From Micropterix aruncella (lineage: Eukaryota > Arthropoda > Insecta > Lepidoptera > Micropterigidae), in contig CALYMY010000049.1 of assembly GCA_944548615.1 (NCBI GenBank), positions 62,001 through 126,000 on the forward strand: a stretch of DNA of 64,000 nt, in the 5' to 3' direction. Position 1 is the first letter of the stretch. The number at the start of each line of letters is the position of its first letter. Shown here one piece after another: positions 36,774 through 51,800 of this stretch. The translations under genes were made by a program, and so were the position numbers. The notes below the pieces were generated by a model, which was not told the DNA's origin, searched no databases, and was given only the letters and a program-made list of their open reading frames with translations.

Positions 36774-39700
36774 TTTATTTCGAAAAATGTGATTTTTTCA
36801 TAACAATTTCTATGTTCAAAATGAAAGTTTATATAAAAAAATTCAAAATGTCAAAATTTCGAAAATGCCATTTCGTAGAGATTTCAAAGGCCTTCGTTCT
36901 GTCCGAACACCGTAACGCGTTAGGTTTACTCTATCTCGATTTATTTCGAAAAATGTGATTTTTTCATAATAATTTCCAAGTTCAAAATGAAAGTTTATAT
37001 AAAAATTTTCAAAATATCAAAATTTCAAAAATGCCATTTTGTAGAGCTTAAGCGGGGTGTCGATCTCGCCAAAGACCGCAACGCGGTAGGTTTACTCTAT
37101 CTCGATTTATTTCGAAAAATGTGATTTTTTCATAACAATTTCTATGTTCAAAATGAAAGTTTATATAAAATTTTTCAAAATGTCAAAATTTCGAAAATGC
37201 CATTTTGTAGAGATTACCAAGGTCGTCGTTCTGTCCGAACGCCGTAACGCTATAGGTTTACTCTATCACGATCTTTTTCGAAAAATGTGATTTTTTCATA
37301 ACAATTTCTATGTTTAAAATGAAATTTTATATAAAATTTTTCAAAATGTCAAAATTTCGAAAATGCCATTTTGTAGAGATTACCAAGGCCGTCGTTCTGT
37401 CCGAACGCCGTAACGCTATAGGTTTACTCTATCACGATCTTTTTCGAAAAATGTGATTTTTTCATAATAATTTCTATGTTTAAAATGAAATTTTATATAA
37501 AATTTTTCAAAATGTCAAAATTTCAAAAATGCCATTTTGTAGAGCTTAAGCGGGGTGTCGATCTAGCCAAAGACCGCAACGCGGTAGGTTTACTCTATCA
37601 CGGTCTTTTTCGAAAAATGTCATTTATTCATAACAATTTCTATGTTCAAAATGAAAGTTTATATAAAAAATTTCAAAATGTCAAAATTTCGAAAATGCCA
37701 TTTCGTAGAGATTACCAAGGCCGTGGTTCTGTCCGAACGCCGTAACGCTATAGGTTTACTCTATCACGATCTTTTTCGAAAAATGTGATTTTTTCATTAT
37801 AATTTCTATGTTTAAAATGAAATTTTATATAAAATTTTTCAAAATGTCAAAATTTCAAAAATGCCATTTTGTAGAGCTTAAGCGGGGTGTCGATCTCGCC
37901 AAAGACCGCAACGCGGTAGGTTTACTCTATCTCGATTTATTTCGAAAAATGTGATTTTTTCATAACAATTTCTATGTTCAAAATGAAAGTTTATATAAAA
38001 AATTTCAAAATGTCAAAATTTCGAAAATGCCATTTTGTAGAGATTACCAAGGCCGTCGTTCTGTCCGAACGCCGTAACCCTATAGGTTTACTCTATCACG
38101 ATCTTTTTCGAAAAATGTGATTTTTTCATAACAATTTCTATGTTTAAAATGAAATTTTATATAAAATTTTTCAAAATGTCAAAATTTCGAAAATGCCATT
38201 TTGTAGAGATTACCAAGGCCGTCGTTCTGTCCGAACGCCGTAACCCTATAGGTTTACTCTATCACGATCTTTTTCGAAAAATATGATTTTTTCATAATAA
38301 TTTCTATGTTTAAAATGAAATTTTATATAAAATTTTTCAAAAAGTCAAAATTTCAAAAATGCCATTTTGTAGAGCTTAAGCGGGGTGTCGATCTCGCCAA
38401 AGACCGCAACGCGGTAGGTTTACTCTATCTCGTTCTTTTGTGAAAAATGTGATTTTTTCATAACAATTTCTATGTTCAAAATGAAAGTTTATATAAAAAA
38501 TTTCAAAATGTCAAAATTTCGAAAATGCCATTTCGTAGAGATTTCAAAGGCCTTCGTTATGCCCAAACACCGTAACGCGTTTTATTTACTCTATCACGGT
38601 CTTTTTCGAAAAATGACATTTATTCATAACAATTTCTATGTTCAGGAGTTCCCTCGTCGGGAGCCAACCCTGGGTGCAGCAGCCATGTCATGGTGGAACT
38701 TAGTAATTGCCATCATAATGGAATGCCTATACCAAATTTCACGTCTCTACGGTTGACCGTTGAGGAGTTCCCTCGTCGGGAGCCAACCCTGGGTGCAGCA
38801 GCCATGTCATGGTGGAACTTAGTAATTGCGATCATAATGGAATGCCTATACCAAATTTCACGTCTCTACGGTTGACCGTTGAGGAGTTCCCTCGTCGGGA
38901 GCCAACCCTGGGTGCAGCAGCGATGTCATGGTGGAACTTAGAAATTGCCGTCATAATGGAATGCCTATACCAAATTTCACGTCTCTACGGTTGACCGTTG
39001 AGGAGTTCCCTCGTCGGGAGCCAACCCTGGGTGCAGCAGCCATGTCATGGTGGAACTTAGTAATTGCCATCATAATGGAATGCCTATACCAAATTTCACG
39101 TCTCTACGGTTGACCGTTGAGGAGTTCCCTCGTCGGGAGCCAACCCTGGGTGCAGCAGCCATGTCATGGTGGAACTTAGTAATTGCCATCATAATGGAAT
39201 GCCTATACCAAATTTCACGTCTCTACGGTTGACCGTTGAGGAGTTCCCTCGTCGGGAGCCAACCCTGGGTGCAGCAGCCATGTCATGGTGGAACTTAGTA
39301 ATTGCCATCATAATGGAATGCCTATACCAAATTTCACGTCTCTACGGTTGACCGTTGAGGAGTTCCCTCGTCGGGAGCCAACCCTGGGTGCAGCAGCCAT
39401 GTCATGGTGGAACTTAGTAATTGCCATCATAATGGAATGCCTATACCAAATTTCACGTCTCTACGGTTGACCGTTGAGGAGTTCCCTCGTCGGGAGCCAA
39501 CCCTGGGTGCAGCAGCGATGTCATGGTGGAACTTAGAAATTGCCGTCATAATGGAATGCCTATACCAAATTTCACGTCTCTACGGTTGACCGTTGAGGAG
39601 TTCCCTCGTCGGGAGCCAACCCTGGGTGCAGCAGCCATGTCATGGTGGAACTTAGTAATTGCCATCATAATGGAATGCCTATACCAAATTTCACGTCTCT

Positions 39701-40803
39701 ACGGTTGACCGTTGAGGAGTTCCCTCGTCGGGAGCCAACCCTGGGTGCAGCAGCCATGTCATGGTGGAACTTAGTAATTGCCATCATAATGGAATGCCTA
39801 TACCAAATTTCACGTCTCTACGGTTGACCGTTGAGGAGTTCCCTCGTCGGGAGCCAACCCTGGGTGCAGCAGCCATGTCATGGTGGAACTTAGTAATTGC
39901 CATCATAATGGAATGCCTATACCAAATTTCACGTCTCTACGGTTGACCGTTGAGAAGTTCCCTCGTCGGGAGCCAACCCTGGGTGCAGCAGCCATGTCAT
40001 GGTGGAACTTAGTAATTGCCATCATAATGGAATGCCTATACCAAATTTCACGTCTCTACGGTTGACCGTTGAGGAGTTCCCTCGTCCTTGTCACGTACCT
40101 CTTTCCGTAGGTTGTTTACTCCTTTTAATTCGTTTAACGCCTCGCGGGCAATATCTCTGGCTCTTTCCGGTATTTCTTCGAAATTCCGAAACGGCACTTC
40201 TATTTCTGTGGTCTCCATATTGTCTCTTCTCGTTGATCAAAGGCACTGAAAATGAAAATGAAAAAGCACAGATTAAATAGTATTGAAAAGTAATTAAAGA
40301 AGAAGAAGAAGACGAGATAAAAAGCAGAAGCAATGAAATGAAAAGCGTTCTAAAACCCTATCTTTTGACACCTCGCTTGTGTGTATATGATAAAATAAAG
40401 AATATAATATTTAATTTATTAAACGAAGCCGCGGGAAAAATACTAAAACTCCCTTGGCTCGGATCGCTACTATTGAAAACAAACATCGTAAAATCGATAA
40501 ATAAACTTTCGCAAGTATGACGAGGGCTGAAGTTACCATAGAAACAGAAATCGTTAAATCGATAAATATTCTATTGCGAGTCGGGCCACCGCCTGAGCTC
40601 GTTACTATGGAAACAAAACCGTTAAATCGATAAATCAATATACCTATACAGATATTAAATCGTCTATAATTCCGTTAATATTACTCAGATTTGAAAATTA
40701 AAAGAAGCGTTAGATGCGCAAAGCAAAACTCTATTAGATAATAATAAACAGGGAGGACTATTGATGCCTTTTAGCGCAATAGCCCTCAAACGTCGGAAGC
40801 CAA
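36774..40803 (+). repeat. Unit 10 (complete)
   Basis: A 36774-38644, B 38645-40086, C 40087-40803, gene fragment 40048-40218 minus. Private change: C to G at 38830 in B monomer 2. Confidence 0.95.
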
Positions 40804-43800
40804 TTTATTTCGAAAAATGTGATTTTTTCATAACAATTTCTATGTTCAAAATGAAAGTTTATATAAAAAAATTCAAAATGTCAAAATTTCGAAAATGCCA
40901 TTTCGTAGAGATTTCAAAGGCCTTCGTTCTGTCCGAACACCGTAACGCGTTAGGTTTACTCTATCTCGATTTATTTCGAAAAATGTGATTTTTTCATAAT
41001 AATTTCCAAGTTCAAAATGAAAGTTTATATAAAAATTTTCAAAATATCAAAATTTCAAAAATGCCATTTTGTAGAGCTTAAGCGGGGTGTCGATCTCGCC
41101 AAAGACCGCAACGCGGTAGGTTTACTCTATCTCGATTTATTTCGAAAAATGTGATTTTTTCATAACAATTTCTATGTTCAAAATGAAAGTTTATATAAAA
41201 TTTTTCAAAATGTCAAAATTTCGAAAATGCCATTTTGTAGAGATTACCAAGGTCGTCGTTCTGTCCGAACGCCGTAACGCTATAGGTTTACTCTATCACG
41301 ATCTTTTTCGAAAAATGTGATTTTTTCATAACAATTTCTATGTTTAAAATGAAATTTTATATAAAATTTTTCAAAATGTCAAAATTTCGAAAATGCCATT
41401 TTGTAGAGATTACCAAGGCCGTCGTTCTGTCCGAACGCCGTAACGCTATAGGTTTACTCTATCACGATCTTTTTCGAAAAATGTGATTTTTTCATAATAA
41501 TTTCTATGTTTAAAATGAAATTTTATATAAAATTTTTCAAAATGTCAAAATTTCAAAAATGCCATTTTGTAGAGCTTAAGCGGGGTGTCGATCTAGCCAA
41601 AGACCGCAACGCGGTAGGTTTACTCTATCACGGTCTTTTTCGAAAAATGTCATTTATTCATAACAATTTCTATGTTCAAAATGAAAGTTTATATAAAAAA
41701 TTTCAAAATGTCAAAATTTCGAAAATGCCATTTCGTAGAGATTACCAAGGCCGTGGTTCTGTCCGAACGCCGTAACGCTATAGGTTTACTCTATCACGAT
41801 CTTTTTCGAAAAATGTGATTTTTTCATTATAATTTCTATGTTTAAAATGAAATTTTATATAAAATTTTTCAAAATGTCAAAATTTCAAAAATGCCATTTT
41901 GTAGAGCTTAAGCGGGGTGTCGATCTCGCCAAAGACCGCAACGCGGTAGGTTTACTCTATCTCGATTTATTTCGAAAAATGTGATTTTTTCATAACAATT
42001 TCTATGTTCAAAATGAAAGTTTATATAAAAAATTTCAAAATGTCAAAATTTCGAAAATGCCATTTTGTAGAGATTACCAAGGCCGTCGTTCTGTCCGAAC
42101 GCCGTAACCCTATAGGTTTACTCTATCACGATCTTTTTCGAAAAATGTGATTTTTTCATAACAATTTCTATGTTTAAAATGAAATTTTATATAAAATTTT
42201 TCAAAATGTCAAAATTTCGAAAATGCCATTTTGTAGAGATTACCAAGGCCGTCGTTCTGTCCGAACGCCGTAACCCTATAGGTTTACTCTATCACGATCT
42301 TTTTCGAAAAATATGATTTTTTCATAATAATTTCTATGTTTAAAATGAAATTTTATATAAAATTTTTCAAAAAGTCAAAATTTCAAAAATGCCATTTTGT
42401 AGAGCTTAAGCGGGGTGTCGATCTCGCCAAAGACCGCAACGCGGTAGGTTTACTCTATCTCGTTCTTTTGTGAAAAATGTGATTTTTTCATAACAATTTC
42501 TATGTTCAAAATGAAAGTTTATATAAAAAATTTCAAAATGTCAAAATTTCGAAAATGCCATTTCGTAGAGATTTCAAAGGCCTTCGTTATGCCCAAACAC
42601 CGTAACGCGTTTTATTTACTCTATCACGGTCTTTTTCGAAAAATGACATTTATTCATAACAATTTCTATGTTCAGGAGTTCCCTCGTCGGGAGCCAACCC
42701 TGGGTGCAGCAGCCATGTCATGGTGGAACTTAGTAATTGCCATCATAATGGAATGCCTATACCAAATTTCACGTCTCTACGGTTGACCGTTGAGGAGTTC
42801 CCTCGTCGGGAGCCAACCCTGGGTGCAGCAGCCATGTCATGGTGGAACTTAGTAATTGCCATCATAATGGAATGCCTATACCAAATTTCACGTCTCTACG
42901 GTTGACCGTTGAGGAGTTCCCTCGTCGGGAGCCAACCCTGGGTGCAGCAGCGATGTCATGGTGGAACTTAGAAATTGCCGTCATAATGGAATGCCTATAC
43001 CAAATTTCACGTCTCTACGGTTGACCGTTGAGGAGTTCCCTCGTCGGGAGCCAACCCTGGCTGCAGCAGCCATGTCATGGTGGAACTTAGTAATTGCCAT
43101 CATAATGGAATGCCTATACCAAATTTCACGTCTCTACGGTTGACCGTTGAGGAGTTCCCTCGTCGGGAGCCAACCCTGGGTGCAGCAGCCATGTCATGGT
43201 GGAACTTAGTAATTGCCATCATAATGGAATGCCTATACCAAATTTCACGTCTCTACGGTTGACCGTTGAGGAGTTCCCTCGTCGGGAGCCAACCCTGGGT
43301 GCAGCAGCCATGTCATGGTGGAACTTAGTAATTGCCATCATAATGGAATGCCTATACCAAATTTCACGTCTCTACGGTTGACCGTTGAGGAGTTCCCTCG
43401 TCGGGAGCCAACCCTGGGTGCAGCAGCCATGTCATGGTGGAACTTAGTAATTGCCATCATAATGGAATGCCTATACCAAATTTCACGTCTCTACGGTTGA
43501 CCGTTGAGGAGTTCCCTCGTCGGGAGCCAACCCTGGGTGCAGCAGCGATGTCATGGTGGAACTTAGAAATTGCCGTCATAATGGAATGCCTATACCAAAT
43601 TTCACGTCTCTACGGTTGACCGTTGAGGAGTTCCCTCGTCGGGAGCCAACCCTGGGTGCAGCAGCCATGTCATGGTGGAACTTAGTAATTGCCATCATAA
43701 TGGAATGCCTATACCAAATTTCACGTCTCTACGGTTGACCGTTGAGGAGTTCCCTCGTCGGGAGCCAACCCTGGGTGCAGCAGCCATGTCATGGTGGAAC

Positions 43801-44833
43801 TTAGTAATTGCCATCATAATGGAATGCCTATACCAAATTTCACGTCTCTACGGTTGACCGTTGAGGAGTTCCCTCGTCGGGAGCCAACCCTGGGTGCAGC
43901 AGCCATGTCATGGTGGAACTTAGTAATTGCCATCATAATGGAATGCCTATACCAAATTTCACGTCTCTACGGTTGACCGTTGAGAAGTTCCCTCGTCGGG
44001 AGCCAACCCTGGGTGCAGCAGCCATGTCATGGTGGAACTTAGTAATTGCCATCATAATGGAATGCCTATACCAAATTTCACGTCTCTACGGTTGACCGTT
44101 GAGGAGTTCCCTCGTCCTTGTCACGTACCTCTTTCCGTAGGTTGTTTACTCCTTTTAATTCGTTTAACGCCTCGCGGGCAATATCTCTGGCTCTTTCCGG
44201 TATTTCTTCGAAATTCCGAAACGGCACTTCTATTTCTGTGGTCTCCATATTGTCTCTTCTCGTTGATCAAAGGCACTGAAAATGAAAATGAAAAAGCACA
44301 GATTAAATAGTATTGAAAAGTAATTAAAGAAGAAGAAGAAGACGAGATAAAAAGCAGAAGCAATGAAATGAAAAGCGTTCTAAAACCCTATCTTTTGACA
44401 CCTCGCTTGTGTGTATATGATAAAATAAAGAATATAATATTTAATTTATTAAACGAAGCCGCGGGAAAAATACTAAAACTCCCTTGGCTCGGATCGCTAC
44501 TATTGAAAACAAACATCGTAAAATCGATAAATAAACTTTCGCAAGTATGACGAGGGCTGAAGTTACCATAGAAACAGAAATCGTTAAATCGATAAATATT
44601 CTATTGCGAGTCGGGCCACCGCCTGAGCTCGTTACTATGGAAACAAAACCGTTAAATCGATAAATCAATATACCTATACAGATATTAAATCGTCTATAAT
44701 TCCGTTAATATTACTCAGATTTGAAAATTAAAAGAAGCGTTAGATGCGCAAAGCAAAACTCTATTAGATAATAATAAACAGGGAGGACTATTGATGCCTT
44801 TTAGCGCAATAGCCCTCAAACGTCGGAAGCCAA
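40804..44833 (+). repeat. Unit 11 (complete; first unit of duplicated pair)
   Basis: A 40804-42674, B 42675-44116, C 44117-44833, gene fragment 44078-44248 minus. G to C at 43061 in B monomer 4 is shared only with unit 13 (51121). Confidence 0.95.
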
Positions 44834-47800
44834 TTTATTTCGAAAAATGTGATTTTTTCATAACAATTTCTATGTTCAAAATGAAAGTTTATATAAAAAA
44901 ATTCAAAATGTCAAAATTTCGAAAATGCCATTTCGTAGAGATTTCAAAGGCCTTCGTTCTGTCCGAACACCGTAACGCGTTAGGTTTACTCTATCTCGAT
45001 TTATATCGAAAAATGTGATTTTTTCATAATAATTTCCAAGTTCAAAATGAAAGTTTATATAAAAATTTTCAAAATATCAAAATTTCAAAAATGCCATTTT
45101 GTAGAGCTTAAGCGGGGTGTCGATCTCGCCAAAGACCGCAACGCGGTAGGTTTACTCTATCTCGATTTATTTCGAAAAATGTGATTTTTTCATAACAATT
45201 TCTATGTTCAAAATGAAAGTTTATATAAAATTTTTCAAAATGTCAAAATTTCGAAAATGCCATTTTGTAGAGATTACCAAGGTCGTCGTTCTGTCCGAAC
45301 GCCGTAACGCTATAGGTTTACTCTATCACGATCTTTTTCGAAAAATGTGATTTTTTCATAACAATTTCTATGTTTAAAATGAAATTTTATATAAAATTTT
45401 TCAAAATGTCAAAATTTCGAAAATGCCATTTTGTAGAGATTACCAAGGCCGTCGTTCTGTCCGAACGCCGTAACGCTATAGGTTTACTCTATCACGATCT
45501 TTTTCGAAAAATGTGATTTTTTCATAATAATTTCTATGTTTAAAATGAAATTTTATATAAAATTTTTTAAAATGTCAAAATTTCAAAAATGCCATTTTGT
45601 AGAGCTTAAGCGGGGTGTCGATCTAGCCAAAGACCGCAACGCGGTAGGTTTACTCTATCACGGTCTTTTTCGAAAAATGTCATTTATTCATAACAATTTC
45701 TATGTTCAAAATGAAAGTTTATATAAAAAATTTCAAAATGTCAAAATTTCGAAAATGCCATTTCGTAGAGATTACCAAGGCCGTGGTTCTGTCCGAACGC
45801 CGTAACGCTATAGGTTTACTCTATCACGATCTTTTTCGAAAAATGTGATTTTTTCATTATAATTTCTATGTTTAAAATGAAATTTTATATAAAATTTTTC
45901 AAAATGTCAAAATTTCAAAAATGCCATTTTGTAGAGCTTAAGCGGGGTGTCGATCTCGCCAAAGACCGCAACGCGGTAGGTTTACTCTATCTCGATTTAT
46001 TTCGAAAAATGTGATTTTTTCATAACAATTTCTATGTTCAAAATGAAAGTTTATATAAAAAATTTCAAAATGTCAAAATTTCGAAAATGCCATTTTGTAG
46101 AGATTACCAAGGCCGTCGTTCTGTCCGAACGCCGTAACCCTATAGGTTTACTCTATCACGATCTTTTTCGAAAAATGTGATTTTTTCATAACAATTTCTA
46201 TGTTTAAAATGAAATTTTATATAAAATTTTTCAAAATGTCAAAATTTCGAAAATGCCATTTTGTAGAGATTACCAAGGCCGTCGTTCTGTCCGAACGCCG
46301 TAACCCTATAGGTTTACTCTATCACGATCTTTTTCGAAAAATATGATTTTTTCATAATAATTTCTATGTTTAAAATGAAATTTTATATAAAATTTTTCAA
46401 AAAGTCAAAATTTCAAAAATGCCATTTTGTAGAGCTTAAGCGGGGTGTCGATCTCGCCAAAGACCGCAACGCGGTAGGTTTACTCTATCTCGTTCTTTTG
46501 TGAAAAATGTGATTTTTTCATAACAATTTCTATGTTCAAAATGAAAGTTTATATAAAAAATTTCAAAATGTCAAAATTTCGAAAATGCCATTTCGTAGAG
46601 ATTTCAAAGGCCTTCGTTATGCCCAAACACCGTAACGCGTTTTATTTACTCTATCACGGTCTTTTTCGAAAAATGACATTTATTCATAACAATTTCTATG
46701 TTCAGGAGTTCCCTCGTCGGGAGCCAACCCTGGGTGCAGCAGCCATGTCATGGTGGAACTTAGTAATTGCCATCATAATGGAATGCCTATACCAAATTTC
46801 ACGTCTCTACGGTTGACCGTTGAGGAGTTCCCTCGTCGGGAGCCAACCCTGGGTGCAGCAGCCATGTCATGGTGGAACTTAGTAATTGCCATCATAATGG
46901 AATGCCTATACCAAATTTCACGTCTCTACGGTTGACCGTTGAGGAGTTCCCTCGTCGGGAGCCAACCCTGGGTGCAGCAGCGATGTCATGGTGGAACTTA
47001 GAAATTGCCGTCATAATGGAATGCCTATACCAAATTTCACGTCTCTACGGTTGACCGTTGAGGAGTTCCCTCGTCGGGAGCCAACCCTGGGTGCAGCAGC
47101 CATGTCATGGTGGAACTTAGTAATTGCCATCATAATGGAATGCCTATACCAAATTTCACGTCTCTACGGTTGACCGTTGAGGAGTTCCCTCGTCGGGAGC
47201 CAACCCTGGGTGCAGCAGCCATGTCATGGTGGAACTTAGTAATTGCCATCATAATGGAATGCCTATACCAAATTTCACGTCTCTACGGTTGACCGTTGAG
47301 GAGTTCCCTCGTCGGGAGCCAACCCTGGGTGCAGCAGCCATGTCATGGTGGAACTTAGTAATTGCCATCATAATGGAATGCCTATACCAAATTTCACGTC
47401 TCTACGGTTGACCGTTGAGGAGTTCCCTCGTCGGGAGCCAACCCTGGGTGCAGCAGCCATGTCATGGTGGAACTTAGTAATTGCCATCATAATGGAATGC
47501 CTATACCAAATTTCACGTCTCTACGGTTGACCGTTGAGGAGTTCCCTCGTCGGGAGCCAACCCTGGGTGCAGCAGCGATGTCATGGTGGAACTTAGAAAT
47601 TGCCGTCATAATGGAATGCCTATACCAAATTTCACGTCTCTACGGTTGACCGTTGAGGAGTTCCCTCGTCGGGAGCCAACCCTGGGTGCAGCAGCCATGT
47701 CATGGTGGAACTTAGTAATTGCCATCATAATGGAATGCCTATACCAAATTTCACGTCTCTACGGTTGACCGTTGAGGAGTTCCCTCGTCGGGAGCCAACC

Positions 47801-48863
47801 CTGGGTGCAGCAGCCATGTCATGGTGGAACTTAGTAATTGCCATCATAATGGAATGCCTATACCAAATTTCACGTCTCTACGGTTGACCGTTGAGGAGTT
47901 CCCTCGTCGGGAGCCAACCCTGGGTGCAGCAGCCATGTCATGGTGGAACTTAGTAATTGCCATCATAATGGAATGCCTATACCAAATTTCACGTCTCTAC
48001 GGTTGACCGTTGAGAAGTTCCCTCGTCGGGAGCCAACCCTGGGTGCAGCAGCCATGTCATGGTGGAACTTAGTAATTGCCATCATAATGGAATGCCTATA
48101 CCAAATTTCACGTCTCTACGGTTGACCGTTGAGGAGTTCCCTCGTCCTTGTCACGTACCTCTTTCCGTAGGTTGTTTACTCCTTTTAATTCGTTTAACGC
48201 CTCGCGGGCAATATCTCTGGCTCTTTCCGGTATTTCTTCGAAATTCCGAAACGGCACTTCTATTTCTGTGGTCTCCATATTGTCTCTTCTCGTTGATCAA
48301 AGGCACTGAAAATGAAAATGAAAAAGCACAGATTAAATAGTATTGAAAAGTAATTAAAGAAGAAGAAGAAGACGAGATAAAAAGCAGAAGCAATGAAATG
48401 AAAAGCGTTCTAAAACCCTATCTTTTGACACCTCGCTTGTGTGTATATGATAAAATAAAGAATATAATATTTAATTTATTAAACGAAGCCGCGGGAAAAA
48501 TACTAAAACTCCCTTGGCTCGGATCGCTACTATTGAAAACAAACATCGTAAAATCGATAAATAAACTTTCGCAAGTATGACGAGGGCTGAAGTTACCATA
48601 GAAACAGAAATCGTTAAATCGATAAATATTCTATTGCGAGTCGGGCCACCGCCTGAGCTCGTTACTATGGAAACAAAACCGTTAAATCGATAAATCAATA
48701 TACCTATACAGATATTAAATCGTCTATAATTCCGTTAATATTACTCAGATTTGAAAATTAAAAGAAGCGTTAGATGCGCAAAGCAAAACTCTATTAGATA
48801 ATAATAAACAGGGAGGACTATTGATGCCTTTTAGCGCAATAGCCCTCAAACGTCGGAAGCCAA
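44834..48863 (+). repeat. Unit 12 (complete; second unit of duplicated pair)
   Basis: A 44834-46704, B 46705-48146, C 48147-48863, gene fragment 48108-48278 minus. T to A at 45005 and C to T at 45568 are shared only with unit 14 (53065, 53628). Confidence 0.95.
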
Positions 48864-51800
48864 TTTATTTCGAAAAATGTGATTTTTTCATAACAATTTC
48901 TATGTTCAAAATGAAAGTTTATATAAAAAAATTCAAAATGTCAAAATTTCGAAAATGCCATTTCGTAGAGATTTCAAAGGCCTTCGTTCTGTCCGAACAC
49001 CGTAACGCGTTAGGTTTACTCTATCTCGATTTATTTCGAAAAATGTGATTTTTTCATAATAATTTCCAAGTTCAAAATGAAAGTTTATATAAAAATTTTC
49101 AAAATATCAAAATTTCAAAAATGCCATTTTGTAGAGCTTAAGCGGGGTGTCGATCTCGCCAAAGACCGCAACGCGGTAGGTTTACTCTATCTCGATTTAT
49201 TTCGAAAAATGTGATTTTTTCATAACAATTTCTATGTTCAAAATGAAAGTTTATATAAAATTTTTCAAAATGTCAAAATTTCGAAAATGCCATTTTGTAG
49301 AGATTACCAAGGTCGTCGTTCTGTCCGAACGCCGTAACGCTATAGGTTTACTCTATCACGATCTTTTTCGAAAAATGTGATTTTTTCATAACAATTTCTA
49401 TGTTTAAAATGAAATTTTATATAAAATTTTTCAAAATGTCAAAATTTCGAAAATGCCATTTTGTAGAGATTACCAAGGCCGTCGTTCTGTCCGAACGCCG
49501 TAACGCTATAGGTTTACTCTATCACGATCTTTTTCGAAAAATGTGATTTTTTCATAATAATTTCTATGTTTAAAATGAAATTTTATATAAAATTTTTCAA
49601 AATGTCAAAATTTCAAAAATGCCATTTTGTAGAGCTTAAGCGGGGTGTCGATCTAGCCAAAGACCGCAACGCGGTAGGTTTACTCTATCACGGTCTTTTT
49701 CGAAAAATGTCATTTATTCATAACAATTTCTATGTTCAAAATGAAAGTTTATATAAAAAATTTCAAAATGTCAAAATTTCGAAAATGCCATTTCGTAGAG
49801 ATTACCAAGGCCGTGGTTCTGTCCGAACGCCGTAACGCTATAGGTTTACTCTATCACGATCTTTTTCGAAAAATGTGATTTTTTCATTATAATTTCTATG
49901 TTTAAAATGAAATTTTATATAAAATTTTTCAAAATGTCAAAATTTCAAAAATGCCATTTTGTAGAGCTTAAGCGGGGTGTCGATCTCGCCAAAGACCGCA
50001 ACGCGGTAGGTTTACTCTATCTCGATTTATTTCGAAAAATGTGATTTTTTCATAACAATTTCTATGTTCAAAATGAAAGTTTATATAAAAAATTTCAAAA
50101 TGTCAAAATTTCGAAAATGCCATTTTGTAGAGATTACCAAGGCCGTCGTTCTGTCCGAACGCCGTAACCCTATAGGTTTACTCTATCACGATCTTTTTCG
50201 AAAAATGTGATTTTTTCATAACAATTTCTATGTTTAAAATGAAATTTTATATAAAATTTTTCAAAATGTCAAAATTTCGAAAATGCCATTTTGTAGAGAT
50301 TACCAAGGCCGTCGTTCTGTCCGAACGCCGTAACCCTATAGGTTTACTCTATCACGATCTTTTTCGAAAAATATGATTTTTTCATAATAATTTCTATGTT
50401 TAAAATGAAATTTTATATAAAATTTTTCAAAAAGTCAAAATTTCAAAAATGCCATTTTGTAGAGCTTAAGCGGGGTGTCGATCTCGCCAAAGACCGCAAC
50501 GCGGTAGGTTTACTCTATCTCGTTCTTTTGTGAAAAATGTGATTTTTTCATAACAATTTCTATGTTCAAAATGAAAGTTTATATAAAAAATTTCAAAATG
50601 TCAAAATTTCGAAAATGCCATTTCGTAGAGATTTCAAAGGCCTTCGTTATGCCCAAACACCGTAACGCGTTTTATTTACTCTATCACGGTCTTTTTCGAA
50701 AAATGACATTTATTCATAACAATTTCTATGTTCAGGAGTTCCCTCGTCGGGAGCCAACCCTGGGTGCAGCAGCCATGTCATGGTGGAACTTAGTAATTGC
50801 CATCATAATGGAATGCCTATACCAAATTTCACGTCTCTACGGTTGACCGTTGAGGAGTTCCCTCGTCGGGAGCCAACCCTGGGTGCAGCAGCCATGTCAT
50901 GGTGGAACTTAGTAATTGCCATCATAATGGAATGCCTATACCAAATTTCACGTCTCTACGGTTGACCGTTGAGGAGTTCCCTCGTCGGGAGCCAACCCTG
51001 GGTGCAGCAGCGATGTCATGGTGGAACTTAGAAATTGCCGTCATAATGGAATGCCTATACCAAATTTCACGTCTCTACGGTTGACCGTTGAGGAGTTCCC
51101 TCGTCGGGAGCCAACCCTGGCTGCAGCAGCCATGTCATGGTGGAACTTAGTAATTGCCATCATAATGGAATGCCTATACCAAATTTCACGTCTCTACGGT
51201 TGACCGTTGAGGAGTTCCCTCGTCGGGAGCCAACCCTGGGTGCAGCAGCCATGTCATGGTGGAACTTAGTAATTGCCATCATAATGGAATGCCTATACCA
51301 AATTTCACGTCTCTACGGTTGACCGTTGAGGAGTTCCCTCGTCGGGAGCCAACCCTGGGTGCAGCAGCCATGTCATGGTGGAACTTAGTAATTGCCATCA
51401 TAATGGAATGCCTATACCAAATTTCACGTCTCTACGGTTGACCGTTGAGGAGTTCCCTCGTCGGGAGCCAACCCTGGGTGCAGCAGCCATGTCATGGTGG
51501 AACTTAGTAATTGCCATCATAATGGAATGCCTATACCAAATTTCACGTCTCTACGGTTGACCGTTGAGGAGTTCCCTCGTCGGGAGCCAACCCTGGGTGC
51601 AGCAGCGATGTCATGGTGGAACTTAGAAATTGCCGTCATAATGGAATGCCTATACCAAATTTCACGTCTCTACGGTTGACCGTTGAGGAGTTCCCTCGTC
51701 GGGAGCCAACCCTGGGTGCAGCAGCCATGTCATGGTGGAACTTAGTAATTGCCATCATAATGGAATGCCTATACCAAATTTCACGTCTCTACGGTTGACC

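Larger units (their letters stand above)
40804..48863 (+). repeat. 8,060-bp two-unit segment, copy 1 (units 11-12)
   Basis: Carries markers 43061 C, 45005 A and 45568 T, absent from all other units except their counterparts exactly 8,060 bp downstream. Only the 43061-45568 core is proven to be duplicated; the outer limits cannot be fixed because neighbouring units are identical. Confidence 0.8.
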